64,000 nt of DNA from Streptomyces sp. NBC_00510 (GTDB taxonomy: Bacteria; Actinomycetota; Actinomycetes; Streptomycetales; Streptomycetaceae), in NCBI GenBank assembly GCA_036013505.1, contig CP107851.1, positions 5,974,501-6,038,500 on the forward strand, read 5' to 3'. Both the position numbers and the translations under genes were made by a program. The notes below the pieces were generated by a model. It saw only the letters and a list, made by a program, of their open reading frames with translations. It was not told where the DNA came from and made no database searches. Below are positions 32,581 to 41,413 of this stretch, piece by piece; within the stretch, counting starts at the first letter, position 1; each line of letters opens with the position of its first letter.

Positions 32581-33220
32581 GGATCCCCCGGGGGACGGTG
32601 AGCCGCCCGAGCAGCACGTAGCAGGCGTCGAAGAGCAGCGCCAGGACGACGATGCCGACCGTCCCGGCCAGCACCTGGTTGAGCGCGTTGGCACCGCCCA
32701 GGGAGGCGATCCCGCGGAAGATCTCGTTGCCGAGCCCCGGCCCGGAGGCGTACGCCGCGATCGCCGCGATGCCCATCAGCATCTGCGTCGCCACCCTGAT
32801 GCCGGTCAGGATCGGCGGCCACGCCAGCGGCAGCTCGACCCGCGCCAGGGCGGCCGTCCGCGACATCCCGATGCCGCGGGCCGCGTCGACCAGCGCCGGG
32901 TCGACCCCGCGCAGCCCCACGATCGCGTTGCGGACCACCGGCAGCAGCCCGTACAGCGTCAGCGCCGTCACCGTCGGGGGGACGCCGAGCCCCAGCCAGG
33001 GGATCAGCAGGCCGATCAGGGCCAGGGAGGGGATGGTGAGGATCGTCGCGGTGGAGGTGACGGCCACGGCCGCGGCCCAGTCGCGCCGGTAGGACAGGAC
33101 CCCGATAGCGACCCCGATCGCGGTCGCCAGCACCATGCACTGGAAGACCAGGCTGGCCTGCTGGTACGCGTCGATCAGCAGCTGCTCGTGACGGCTGGCG
33201 AGGTACTCCCAGAAGCTCAC
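32573..33220 (-). CDS. Osmoprotectant ABC transporter permease (first)
   Basis: A 215-residue permease with five to six helices and the EAA-type loop VDPALVDAARGIGMSRTAALARVELPLAWPPILTGIR. It is the first gene of the transporter operon, starting at GTG 33220 only 26 bases after the Lrp-family regulator gene on the same strand, which may therefore be co-transcribed. Family members import glycine betaine or choline-type osmolytes. Confidence 0.88.
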   Translation of the reverse strand: MSFWEYLASRHEQLLIDAYQQASLVFQCMVLATAIGVAIGVLSYRRDWAAAVAVTSTATILTIPSLALIGLLIPWLGLGVPPTVTALTLYGLLPVVRNAIVGLRGVDPALVDAARGIGMSRTAALARVELPLAWPPILTGIRVATQMLMGIAAIAAYASGPGLGNEIFRGIASLGGANALNQVLAGTVGIVVLALLFDACYVLLGRLTVPRGIRG

Positions 33221-33246
33221 CGGGCATCACCCCCGCCGTCCCTCGG

Positions 33247-33723
33247 CTACGTGTCCGCGTCCTGTGCCGCCTGCTCGACCAGCGGGATGATCCGCAACGG
33301 GACCGGGTTCTCCATGACGATCGCCGTGGAGGCCCGCACGATGCCATCAAAGCCCACAACCCGGTCGATCACACGTTGGAGATCGGCGTTCGAGCGGGCC
33401 ACCAGCCGGCACAGCATGTCCCCCTGCCCGGTCGTGGTGTGCAGCTCCAGGACCTCCGGCACGCCGGCCAAATGCGCCCGCACGTCCGGGCCTTGCCCCT
33501 GCTTGATCTCCAGCGTGGCGAACGCCGTCACCGGGTAGCCCAGCGCGGCCGGGTCGACCTGCGGTCCGAAGCCGCGGATCACCCCATTGGCCTGAAGGCG
33601 GTCCAGCCGTGCCTGCACGGTCCCGCGCGCCACTCCCAGCCGCCGCGAGGCCTCCAGCACGCCGATCCGCGGTTCCTCGGCGAGCAGCTTGATCAGCCGT
33701 CCGTCCAGCCGGTCGATCCCCAT
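33247..33723 (-). CDS. Lrp/AsnC-family transcriptional regulator
   Basis: A 158-residue protein: helix-turn-helix at 1-50 (IDRLDGRLIKLLAEEPRIGVLEASRRLGVARGTVQARLDRLQANGVI) and the RAM ligand-binding domain after it (VTAFATLEIKQGQGPDVRAHLAGVPEVLELHTTTGQGDMLCRLVA). It is divergent from hppD, whose product degrades tyrosine-derived 4-hydroxyphenylpyruvate; a known conserved arrangement in streptomycetes, so it probably controls hppD in response to an amino acid. Start ATG 33723. Confidence 0.9.
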   Translation of the reverse strand: MGIDRLDGRLIKLLAEEPRIGVLEASRRLGVARGTVQARLDRLQANGVIRGFGPQVDPAALGYPVTAFATLEIKQGQGPDVRAHLAGVPEVLELHTTTGQGDMLCRLVARSNADLQRVIDRVVGFDGIVRASTAIVMENPVPLRIIPLVEQAAQDADT

Positions 33724-33744
33724 GACACCCCAGTCCCTCCTGTG

Positions 33745-33758
33745 ACGGTGGTCACCGT
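33745..33758. promoter_or_regulatory. Palindrome in the lrp-hppD divergent region
   Basis: ACGGTG-GT-CACCGT, a 6-bp perfect inverted repeat, 22 bases from the regulator start and about 100 bp before hppD. It is a candidate operator for the adjacent Lrp-type regulator; the region also holds CTGTACAG-like sequence at about 33788-33800. Confidence 0.4.
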
Positions 33759-33856
33759 GCACAGAATGCCGCCCGATTTCCACTGACTGCTGTACAGGTT
33801 GTCCAGTCGTTCTGCGAACTATTGCGCACCTTGAGGTGCCGGGCGAGGCTGCTGCC

Positions 33857-35002
33857 ATGACTGAGACCCTGGATCACACTTCCCCCACCCCCGGCGACGC
33901 GGACCCGTTCCCGGTCAAGGGAATGGACGCGGTCGTCTTCGCGGTGGGCAACGCCAAGCAGGCCGCCCACTACTACTCGACCGCGTTCGGCATGAAGCGC
34001 GTGGCCTACTCCGGACCGGAGAACGGCAGCCGCGAGACCGCGTCCTACGTCCTGGAGTCCGGCAGCGCCCGCTTCGTCTTCACCTCCGTCGTCAGGGCCG
34101 CCACCGACCACGGCCGCTTCCTGGAGGAGCACGTCGCCGCCCACGGCGACGGCGTCGTGGACCTGGCCCTGGAGGTGCCGGACGTCCGCGCCGCCTACGA
34201 CTACGCCCTCGCCCACGGCGCCACCGGCCTGGAGGAGCCCCACGAGGTCGGCGACGAGTACGGCACCGTGGTGCTGGCCGCCATCGCCACCTACGGCCAG
34301 ACCCGCCACACCCTGGTCGAGCGCGGCGCCTACAAGGGCCCGTACCTGCCCGGCTACGTCGCCGCCGAGCCGATCGTGGAGCCGCCGGCCAAGCGGTTCT
34401 TCCAGGCGATCGACCACTGCGTCGGCAACGTCGAGCTCGGCAAGATGAACGACTGGGTGACCTTCTACAACCGCGTCATGGGCTTCACCAACATGAAGGA
34501 GTTCGTCGGTGACGACATCGCCACCGAGTACTCGGCCCTGATGTCCAAGGTCGTCGCGGACGGCACGCTGAAGGTCAAGTTCCCCATCAACGAGCCCGCG
34601 ATCGCCAAGAAGAAGTCCCAGATCGACGAGTACCTGGAGTTCTACGGCGGCCCCGGCGTCCAGCACATCGCCCTCGCCACCAACGACATCGTCGCCTCGG
34701 TCCGCGCCATGCGCGCCGCGGGCGTCGAGTTCCTCGACACGCCCGACTCCTACTACGACACCCTCGGCGAGTGGGTCGGCGACACCCGCGTCCCGATCGA
34801 CACCCTGCGGGAGTTGAAGATCCTGGCAGACCGGGACGAAGACGGCTACCTGCTGCAGATCTTCACCAAGCCCGTCCAGGATCGCCCGACCGTCTTCTTC
34901 GAAATGATCGAGCGACACGGTTCGATGGGCTTCGGCAAGGGCAACTTCAAGGCGCTCTTCGAAGCGATCGAGCGCGAGCAGGAGCGCCGCGGCAACCTCT
35001 GA
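33857..35002 (+). CDS. hppD: 4-Hydroxyphenylpyruvate dioxygenase
   Basis: Converts 4-hydroxyphenylpyruvate to homogentisate in tyrosine catabolism; cytoplasmic, Fe(II)-dependent. The 381-residue protein has the two vicinal-oxygen-chelate halves. The iron ligands are visible at His187 (AIDHCVGNV), His270 (GVQHIAL) and Glu349 (VFFEMIERHG), the same positions as in the S. avermitilis enzyme. The C-terminal gating helix GNFKALFEAIEREQ is intact. Start ATG 33857. Homogentisate can also feed ochronotic pigment. Divergent from an Lrp regulator that likely controls it. Confidence 0.96.
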   Translation: MTETLDHTSPTPGDADPFPVKGMDAVVFAVGNAKQAAHYYSTAFGMKRVAYSGPENGSRETASYVLESGSARFVFTSVVRAATDHGRFLEEHVAAHGDGVVDLALEVPDVRAAYDYALAHGATGLEEPHEVGDEYGTVVLAAIATYGQTRHTLVERGAYKGPYLPGYVAAEPIVEPPAKRFFQAIDHCVGNVELGKMNDWVTFYNRVMGFTNMKEFVGDDIATEYSALMSKVVADGTLKVKFPINEPAIAKKKSQIDEYLEFYGGPGVQHIALATNDIVASVRAMRAAGVEFLDTPDSYYDTLGEWVGDTRVPIDTLRELKILADRDEDGYLLQIFTKPVQDRPTVFFEMIERHGSMGFGKGNFKALFEAIEREQERRGNL

Positions 35003-35020
35003 TCGCCACCGCCGCCGACT

Positions 35021-35068
35021 CCGGCGCCGGACCGTGCCCCCGCGGGGGAGGGCGCGGGCCGGCGCCGG
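35021..35068. terminator. Hairpin between convergent hppD and a membrane-protein gene
   Basis: CCGGCGCCGG at 35021-35030 and at 35059-35068 pair perfectly, with an inner palindrome CCCCCGCGGGGG (35037-35048). It sits between the two convergent 3' ends. Confidence 0.55.
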
Positions 35069-35074
35069 TCGCCG

Positions 35075-35473
35075 TCAGAAGACGATCGTGAAGTGGCGCA
35101 GGGCCGTCAGAAACGCGTACGCGCCGAACGCCCACAACGCCACCGCTCCCAGCACCGCCCCCGTCGCGGCCCACAGCCCCGTGCGCGGCGGCCGCCGCAC
35201 CGCCCCGGCGAGGGCGCCGATCACCACCCCGGCGGCCGGCAGGCCCGCGATGAGCAGGGCGGCGTTCTCCAGGGCGACCTTGGTGCGGTGGTTGCCCACC
35301 CAGTCCGTGGGGCTCTTGTGCTGCGCCGCGTCCGCCGCGCCCATGACCCACAGCACCACCGGCGGGGCGAGCAGCACGACCGCCCACACGCAACGCACCA
35401 CGATCCTCCGCCCGTGGCGCCGCCGCGCCTGTGCCGTGCCCCCGGGGTCCGTCGTATCCGTCACGGCGGTCAT
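35075..35473 (-). CDS. Small membrane protein, function unknown
   Basis: A 132-residue protein with three hydrophobic helices (IVVRCVWAVVLLAPPVVLWVMGAA; LENAALLIAGLPAAGVVIGALAGAV; GLWAATGAVLGAVALWAFGAYAFLTAL) after a basic Arg-rich N-terminus. Start ATG 35473. No known domain recognised. It lies between hppD and a divergent FAD-oxidase gene. Confidence 0.7.
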   Translation of the reverse strand: MTAVTDTTDPGGTAQARRRHGRRIVVRCVWAVVLLAPPVVLWVMGAADAAQHKSPTDWVGNHRTKVALENAALLIAGLPAAGVVIGALAGAVRRPPRTGLWAATGAVLGAVALWAFGAYAFLTALRHFTIVF

Positions 35474-35582
35474 CCTCGCCGCGCCCCCGCCCGCGCCACC
35501 ATCCGTACGGATACTCGGAAAGCCGTGAGCCGCGCGGTGACGTGATCTTCCCCGGGCGGCGGCGCGGTGCGAAGCTGGACGC

Positions 35583-36950
35583 ATGGGCGATCTCATCGAC
35601 CGGCTGCGCGCCGGACTCCCCGACGGGGCCATCCTCGCCGATCCCGACGTCACCGCCTCGTACGCCAACGACATGGCCAGCTTCTGCCCGGCCGGGGCGC
35701 CCGCGGTGGTCGTCCTGCCGCGCACCGTGGAGCAGGTCCAGCACGTCATGCGGACCGCCACGGCGCTGCGGGTGCCCGTCGTGCCGCAGGGGGCCCGCAC
35801 CGGCCTGTCGGGCGCCGCCAACGCCTCCGACGGCTGCATCGTGCTCTCCCTGACCAGGATGGACCGCATCCTGGAGATCGACCCCGTCGACCGGGTCGCC
35901 GTCGTCGAGCCGGGCGTCGTCAACGCCGCCCTCTCCCGTGCCGTCGCCGAGCGGGGCCTGTACTACCCGCCGGACCCGTCCAGCTGGGAGCAGTGCACCA
36001 TCGGCGGCAACATCGGCACCGGCTCCGGCGGCCTGTGCTGCGTGAAGTACGGGGTCACCGCCGAGTACGTGCTCGGGCTGGAGGTCGTCCTGGCCGACGG
36101 ACGGCTGCTGCGCACCGGCCGGCGCACCGCCAAGGGCGTCGCCGGCTACGACCTGACCCGGCTGTTCGTCGGCTCCGAGGGCAGCCTCGGCGTCGTCGTG
36201 CGGGCCGTGCTGGCCCTCAAGCCCGCGCCGCCCGCCCAGTTGGCGCTGGTGGCGGAGTTCCCCTCGGCCGAGGCGGCCTGCGCGGCGGTCTGCGACATCA
36301 TGACCGGCGGCCACGTGCCCTCGCTGCTGGAACTGATGGACGGCACGACCGTGCGCGCGGTCAACGACATGACCAGCATGGGGCTGCCCGAGTCGACCGA
36401 GGCACTGCTGCTCGCCGCCTTCGACACCCCCGACCCGGCCGCCGACCTGGCCGCGGTGGGGGCGCTGTGCGCGGCCGCCGGGGCGACGCAGGTGGTGCCC
36501 GCCGAGGACGCGGCGGAGTCCGAAATGCTGCTGCAGGCACGGCGGATGGCGCTGCCCGCACTGGAGCGGGTCTCCACGGCCACGATGATCGACGACGTGT
36601 GCGTGCCGCGCGGCAGGCTCGCCGCGATGCTCGACGGGGTCGCGGCGATCGCCCGCAAGCACGACCTGACGATCGGCGTGTGCGCGCACGCCGGGGACGG
36701 CAACACCCACCCCGTGGTGTGCTTCGACGCCGCCGATCCCGAGGAGTCCGGCCGGGCCCGCGAGTCCTTCGACGAGATCATGGCGCTCGGCCTGGAGCTC
36801 GGCGGCACGATCACCGGGGAGCACGGCGTCGGCGTCCTGAAGAAGGAGTGGCTGGCCCGCGAACTCGGCCCGGTGGGCGTGGAGATGCAACGCGGCGTCA
36901 AGGCCGTCTTCGACCCGCTCGGCATCCTCAACCCCGGCAAGGTGTTCTGA
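35583..36950 (+). CDS. FAD-linked oxidase, GlcD / D-lactate dehydrogenase-like
   Basis: A 455-residue flavoenzyme that oxidises an alpha-hydroxy acid such as glycolate or D-lactate. The FAD-binding PCMH domain is clear (VVLPRTVEQVQHVMRTATALRVPVVPQGARTGLSGAA, then PDPSSWEQCTIGGNIGTGSGG and GYDLTRLFVGSEGSLGVV). The C-terminal cap carries GVCAHAGDGNTHPVV and GTITGEHGVGVLKKEWL with the typical metal and substrate histidines. The partner subunits GlcE and GlcF are not adjacent, so it may work alone. Start ATG 35583, transcribed singly, ending opposite ssgG. Confidence 0.87.
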   Translation: MGDLIDRLRAGLPDGAILADPDVTASYANDMASFCPAGAPAVVVLPRTVEQVQHVMRTATALRVPVVPQGARTGLSGAANASDGCIVLSLTRMDRILEIDPVDRVAVVEPGVVNAALSRAVAERGLYYPPDPSSWEQCTIGGNIGTGSGGLCCVKYGVTAEYVLGLEVVLADGRLLRTGRRTAKGVAGYDLTRLFVGSEGSLGVVVRAVLALKPAPPAQLALVAEFPSAEAACAAVCDIMTGGHVPSLLELMDGTTVRAVNDMTSMGLPESTEALLLAAFDTPDPAADLAAVGALCAAAGATQVVPAEDAAESEMLLQARRMALPALERVSTATMIDDVCVPRGRLAAMLDGVAAIARKHDLTIGVCAHAGDGNTHPVVCFDAADPEESGRARESFDEIMALGLELGGTITGEHGVGVLKKEWLARELGPVGVEMQRGVKAVFDPLGILNPGKVF

Positions 36951-37000
36951 GCCCACGGCTGAGCCCACGTCTGCGGCCACCCGGCCCGCGGGCCGTCGCC

Positions 37001-37486
37001 CTACGCGTCCGGCGGCTCGTCGGAGCCGTGCCAGGGGTCGGGCGTGCGGCGCTCGTCGCGCGCGCCCTCGCCGGCGGCCGGGGCCAGCAGCTCGTCCAGC
37101 CGCTCGTCCATGGCCAGGTGGTCCAGCTCCGTCCCCGGCGGCACCGCCCGCAGCGTGCGCTCCAGCCACGCCGCCACCGGGTGCGAGGACGCCTCCAGCA
37201 GGGCGGTGCCGTCCGGCGAGCTGAGGGCCATGCAGATCACGCTCCGCCCGTCCGTCTTGGTCGGCCAGATCCGTACGTCACCGTGCCCGCTCGGCCGGAA
37301 CACCCCCTCGACCAGCAGCTCCCGGGCGAAGGTCCAGTTGACGGGGCAGTCGGAGCCGATGTGGAAGGTGATGTGCACGGCGAAGGGATCCTCCGCCCGG
37401 TAGGACAGCTTTGCCGGGACGGCGATGCTGCGCTCGGGCGACAGCACCAGGTGCATCTCCAGTTCCCGTTCGACCACGGTGTGCAT
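37001..37486 (-). CDS. ssgG: SsgA-like protein SsgG, sporulation-specific cell division
   Basis: A 161-residue member of the actinomycete SsgA-like family, which controls septum and peptidoglycan events in sporulation. Family strings: LEMHLVLSPERSIAVPAKLSYRAEDPFAVHITFHIG, VNWTFARELLVEGVFRPSGHGDVRIWP, and LLEASSHPVAAWLERTLRAVPPGTE. Assignment to SsgG rests on gene order (next to the GlcD oxidase and close to hppD) and on the long C-terminal end. SsgG is reported to affect correct placement of septa. ATG 37486 has GAAAGGAC upstream. Confidence 0.85.
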   Translation of the reverse strand: MHTVVERELEMHLVLSPERSIAVPAKLSYRAEDPFAVHITFHIGSDCPVNWTFARELLVEGVFRPSGHGDVRIWPTKTDGRSVICMALSSPDGTALLEASSHPVAAWLERTLRAVPPGTELDHLAMDERLDELLAPAAGEGARDERRTPDPWHGSDEPPDA

Positions 37487-37945
37487 CTCGTCGTCCTTTC
37501 CTCGGCGCGAAGGCCCCTGGCGGTGCTGCGCGGCGGGTGCTGCGCGGGGCCCGCACCGGGAGAGAGCGCATACGGCCTTCACCATTACGCGGGTTCCGGC
37601 GATCGGGAGGACTTTTCCCGAAGGCCCGGCACGCGCGAGATGGATGCGGTACACACGGAACGTCGCCGTCCGCCCCGTCCTGGGTGCGTCCGGCCGTACG
37701 ACGGCCCTCCCGTTCCCGCCCCCGCCGCGCCCACGGCTCCGCGGCGCGCACGTCCCCGTCCGTCCGAGGCGGTGTCAGTTCGGAAGCGTATCGGTTCGGT
37801 CGACGGGATTTGCCCCGGAATACCGAACCTCGCCCAAGGATCGTTTCTTTCGTCCGCCCGCCGCGTTCTTCGTTAGTGTCGTCCCTTGCACGCCGGGGAC
37901 GGCGGGCTGGTCCGAGCGTGTCGGTCGTGAGGGGAGTTGTCTCGG
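37487..37945. other. Divergent intergenic region, ssgG and RDD protein
   Basis: No gene seen in about 460 bp. The part near 37790-37890 is less GC-rich and holds TAGTGT at 37874-37879, a plausible -10 box for the RDD gene; no strong -35 box is seen. Confidence 0.4.
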
Positions 37946-39223
37946 ATGACCTCCGGTAGCAGCGGCGGGAGTCTGCCCGGTCCCGGGTACTACCCGGACC
38001 CGTCCATCCCGGGCTACATCCGGTACTGGAACGGGTCCTCCTGGGTGCCAGGAACGAGCCGCCCCGCCCCGCAGCCCGGGGAGGACCTCGCGCCGCCGTC
38101 CGGTGCGGCCGTGGCAGCGGCCGGCCCCGCGCTGGCACCGCCGCCCGCGCCCCCGGTGCCGCAGACCCCGACGGCGGCGGCGACGCCGTGGACCCCCGCG
38201 CTGGAGGAGTCCGGGCCGATGTTCCTGGACGAGGACCCGCGGGCGCCGAGGGCCGAACGCGGACCCGGCACCGGCACCTTCACCGGACTGCAGGCGCAGC
38301 CGCAGCCGCGCCCCGCGGAGCAGCCGCGGCAGGAGTCCCGTCCGGAACCCGCCCCGGAGCGGGCGTGGGCCGCCGACCCGGCCCGGCAGGACCCCGCGCC
38401 CCGCGTGTCGTGGGGCACCCCCGAGCGTGCGGAGCAGCCCGTCGCACCCGACCGGGCCCCGGCCCCCACCCCGGCCCCCCTGCGGACCGCCGCCCCCGCC
38501 CCGTCCCCCGCTCCTTCGCCGGCCCCGGCTCCCGCGGCCGCCCGTGCGGGCGCGGCCGGGACCACGGCGTCCGCGCCGACCGAGAGCGCCGTGCCGGGGC
38601 AGCAGCCCCCTCCCGTCCCGTGGGCGCAGCAGGTGCACGACCTGGCCCGTCAGGTCCCGCCGCAGGGCGGGGAGGTCGCCGCCCCCGCGTCATGGCGGCC
38701 GGCGGCCGACGACCCGTCGGCCCCCGCGCGGCGGCAGGCGCGCCCCGCGTCGCCGGGGAGGCGCCTGGTGGCCCGGCTGATCGACAGCGTGGTGATGGGC
38801 GCGGTCGTCGCGGCCGCCGCTCTGCCGCTGGGCACGGCGGCGTACGAGCACCTGCGCGACAAGGTGGACGCCGCCCGGCTGACCGGCGAGGAGGTGACGG
38901 TCTGGCTGATCGACGGCACGACGGGCGTGCAACTGGGCATCCTCGTCGCCGTCGCGCTCGTCACCGGACTGCTGTACGAGGTGCTGCCCACCGCCAAGTG
39001 GGGCCGCACCCTGGGCAAGAAGCTGCTCGGTCTGCGCGTGGTGGACATCGAGAGCCGGTACGAGCCCGGCTTCGGGCAGGCGCTGCTCCGCTGGCTCACC
39101 CACACGGTGCTGGACGCGCTCGTGATCGGCTTCCTCGGTCTGGCGTGGTGCCTGTTCGACCGGCCGTGGCGGCAGTGCTGGCACGACAAGGCGGCACGCA
39201 CCTTCGTGGCCCGCGACAACTGA
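37946..39223 (+). CDS. RDD-family membrane protein with DUF2510 N-terminus (paralogue 1 of 3)
   Basis: A 425-residue protein. Residues about 10-38 are the DUF2510 motif (PGYYPDPSIPGYIRYWNGSSWVPGT), residues 40-260 a Pro/Ala-rich disordered linker, and 270-425 an RDD domain with three helices, beginning RRLVARLIDSVVMGAVVAAAALP and ending LFDRPWRQCWHDKAARTFV. ATG 37946 has GAGGGGAG upstream. RDD proteins are membrane proteins of unclear role, proposed in transport or membrane assembly. Two paralogues follow on the same strand. Confidence 0.82.
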   Translation: MTSGSSGGSLPGPGYYPDPSIPGYIRYWNGSSWVPGTSRPAPQPGEDLAPPSGAAVAAAGPALAPPPAPPVPQTPTAAATPWTPALEESGPMFLDEDPRAPRAERGPGTGTFTGLQAQPQPRPAEQPRQESRPEPAPERAWAADPARQDPAPRVSWGTPERAEQPVAPDRAPAPTPAPLRTAAPAPSPAPSPAPAPAAARAGAAGTTASAPTESAVPGQQPPPVPWAQQVHDLARQVPPQGGEVAAPASWRPAADDPSAPARRQARPASPGRRLVARLIDSVVMGAVVAAAALPLGTAAYEHLRDKVDAARLTGEEVTVWLIDGTTGVQLGILVAVALVTGLLYEVLPTAKWGRTLGKKLLGLRVVDIESRYEPGFGQALLRWLTHTVLDALVIGFLGLAWCLFDRPWRQCWHDKAARTFVARDN

Positions 39224-39279
39224 CACCCGAACGGCCCCCGCCGGAGGCGCGGCCGAATCGTCCGGGTTTCACTCGGGGC

Positions 39280-39984
39280 ATGAGCACCGACCAGCCCGAG
39301 GACCCGTTCGCCAAGCCGCCCCGGGAGCCGTCCGGGCCCGCGCAGCCGCCGCCCGGGCAGTCACCGCCGCCCGCGGAGCAGCAGCCGCCCGGACAGCAGC
39401 CGCCGCCCGGACAACAGCCTTACCCGCCGCCCCCGTACCAGCCCCCGCCCGGTGGCGGCTCGCCCTACGACCAGCCGCCCCCGGGCTACGGTGGCGGCGA
39501 CCCCTACGCCGGCGGCCCGTACGGAGCGGGCGAGCCCGATCCCCTGGCCGGGATGCCCCCGCTGGCGCACCGGGGGCGCAGGCTGCTCGCGCGCATCGTC
39601 GACGGGCTGATCATCGGCATCCCGGTCTACGGCCTCACCGGGCTGATCTGGGACTACGACTACAACGCCACCGGTGCGGTGTTCTCCCAGGGCGTCATCT
39701 ACGCCGTGATCTACCTGGCCTACCAGGTGTTCATGCTCACCCGGTCCGGGCAGAGCCTCGGCAAGAAGCTGCTCAAGGTGCGCGTCGGCATGCTCGCCGA
39801 CGGCACCAATCCGACGACCCCGGCGGCGCTGAAGCGGGAGTCGGTCTACTCCCTGGTGCCGATCATCCCGTGCTGTGGTGAGATCTTCTGGATCATCGAA
39901 GTGCTCTGGTGCACCTGGGATAAGCCGTACCGTCAGTGCCTGCACGACAAAGCAGGGCAAACCGTGGTGGTTTCGGTGGAGTAA
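39280..39984 (+). CDS. RDD-family membrane protein (paralogue 2 of 3)
   Basis: A 234-residue protein. The first 85 residues are a Pro/Gln/Gly-rich cytoplasmic tail with repeated PPGQQPP; the RDD domain follows (RRLLARIVDGLIIGIPVYGLTGLIW, GQSLGKKLLKVRVGMLADG, WCTWDKPYRQCLHDKAGQTVV). It starts 56 bases after paralogue 1. Function unknown; the proline tail may bind partners. Confidence 0.82.
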   Translation: MSTDQPEDPFAKPPREPSGPAQPPPGQSPPPAEQQPPGQQPPPGQQPYPPPPYQPPPGGGSPYDQPPPGYGGGDPYAGGPYGAGEPDPLAGMPPLAHRGRRLLARIVDGLIIGIPVYGLTGLIWDYDYNATGAVFSQGVIYAVIYLAYQVFMLTRSGQSLGKKLLKVRVGMLADGTNPTTPAALKRESVYSLVPIIPCCGEIFWIIEVLWCTWDKPYRQCLHDKAGQTVVVSVE

Positions 39985-40064
39985 GGCACGCTGTGGGGTG
40001 ATCGTCGCAGGGCCGTGACCCTCTCCGTCTATGCGCCGTCATGCCCGGCTGATTTACTCACTCC

Positions 40065-40700
40065 ATGAGTTCGAATCAACCGCCCGGCTACGGTTACCCG
40101 CAGGGCGGCTCGGGGGGCCAGGACCCGTACGGGCAGAACCCGTACGGACAGCAGCCGCACCCCCAGGGCCAGAACCCTTACGACCAGCAGCCGTTCCCGC
40201 AGCAGCAGTCGCCCTACGCCTATCCGCAGCAGGGGCCCGGTTACGGCCAGATGCCGACGGACCCGGCCCTGGCGGGCATGCCCCCGCTGGCCGGCAGCGG
40301 CCAGCGCTTCCTCGCCCGGCTCATCGACGGCGGCATCTTCCTCGTCGCGCTCATCATCCTGATGGTCGCCACGAGCACCTCCTTCACGGACACCGGCGCG
40401 TTCCTCGGCATCGAGCTGCTCGTCTTCGCGGGCGCGTTCGCGTACGAAGGCCTGATGCTCCAGTCGACGGGTCAGACCATCGGCAAGAAGGTCATGAAGA
40501 TCCGCGTCGCCAAGCTGGCCGACGGCAGCCCGCCCGGCAGTGCCGCCTGGGGCCGCGCGGCGGTCTACTCCTTCATCGGCATCGTGCCGTGCGTGGGCTC
40601 CATCCTGTCGCTGCTCAACGTCCTGTGGCACCTGTGGGACAAGCCGTACCGCCAGTGCTGGCACGACAAGGCGGCCAAGACCGTCGTCGTCCAGGCCTGA
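40065..40700 (+). CDS. RDD-family membrane protein (paralogue 3 of 3)
   Basis: A 211-residue protein with a Pro/Gln/Tyr-rich N-terminus (repeated YGQNPYGQQP) and an RDD domain (QRFLARLIDGGIFLVALIILMVA, GQTIGKKVMKIRVAKLADGSPPGS, LWDKPYRQCWHDKAAKTVVVQA). It ends the three-gene series; a strong terminator follows within 20 bases. TTTACT at 40053-40058 is spaced for a transcript beginning at ATG 40065, so it may also have its own promoter. Confidence 0.82.
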   Translation: MSSNQPPGYGYPQGGSGGQDPYGQNPYGQQPHPQGQNPYDQQPFPQQQSPYAYPQQGPGYGQMPTDPALAGMPPLAGSGQRFLARLIDGGIFLVALIILMVATSTSFTDTGAFLGIELLVFAGAFAYEGLMLQSTGQTIGKKVMKIRVAKLADGSPPGSAAWGRAAVYSFIGIVPCVGSILSLLNVLWHLWDKPYRQCWHDKAAKTVVVQA

Positions 40701-40718
40701 CACCCGCACTGACGAAGA

Positions 40719-40752
40719 CGACGGCCCCGGAGCGTCCGCTCCGGGGCCGTCG
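40719..40752 (+). terminator. Terminator of the RDD gene cluster
   Basis: CGACGGCCCCGGAGCG and its complement form a perfect 16-bp stem with a two-base centre, 19 bases after the last RDD stop. Confidence 0.88.
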
Positions 40753-40775
40753 GCGTGTTCTGCGGGGGTGCGGGC

Positions 40776-41057
40776 TCAGCGCCGCAGCGAGTGCTCGCCC
40801 AGCCGAGGTTCGGCGGCGCCGCGGACGCGGGGTCGTGGCACCGGCTGCTGCACGACGGGCAGTTCGCGCCTCGTGCGGCGCGTGCCGGCCGGAATCGCCG
40901 CCGTCACGGCGACCAGGACACCGAGCGTCAGTCCTGCCGCGGCGATGACCGCCACCGCGACGCCCGATCTCGCCTCGGAGAGCAGCAGCATCGCGAGGGT
41001 GGACAGCACCACGGTCGCGGAACCGTAGGTCAGCTGGGCGGGGGTGGGACGTGGCAT
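40776..41057 (-). CDS. Small membrane protein, function unknown
   Basis: A 93-residue protein with two hydrophobic helices (YGSATVVLSTLAMLLLSEA and GVAVAVIAAAGLTLGVLVAVTAAI) and an Arg/Pro-rich cytoplasmic tail. ATG 41057 has GAGGAC upstream on the minus strand. Homologues of this short type are frequent in streptomycetes without known function. Confidence 0.68.
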   Translation of the reverse strand: MPRPTPAQLTYGSATVVLSTLAMLLLSEARSGVAVAVIAAAGLTLGVLVAVTAAIPAGTRRTRRELPVVQQPVPRPRVRGAAEPRLGEHSLRR

Positions 41058-41413
41058 GGCTGATCCGTCCTCATATACGACGATTGTGGCGGAGCGTCGG
41101 CCAGGGCCGTCTTCCCGGTGGTTCAGACGTGGCACGCCAACCACCGACTCTACGGTGCGAGATGCCCGCACGGAACGCCTGGTAAGCGTGACCTAACCCA
41201 CGGTGCGGAAGCACGGGGGGCGCACGGGGTCGCATCGCGATCTTCCCCGGGTTCCAACGAACCTGCGGTGAAGTGGACTTGTGCAGGTCGATGTGTCCGC
41301 TATGCGCAACGGATCGGTCGCTCACCGTACTTGCCGGTCATGGCCAAGTCAAGATCTGTCTTTTCATCCGTCACTCCGGTGCAATGGCTTCACCCTAGGG
41401 AGGTCAATACATC
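41058..41413. other. Intergenic region upstream of the M6 protease gene
   Basis: No gene seen. It serves as divergent promoter region; AGGGAGGT (about 41397-41404) is the ribosome site of the protease gene. No convincing operator found. Confidence 0.4.
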
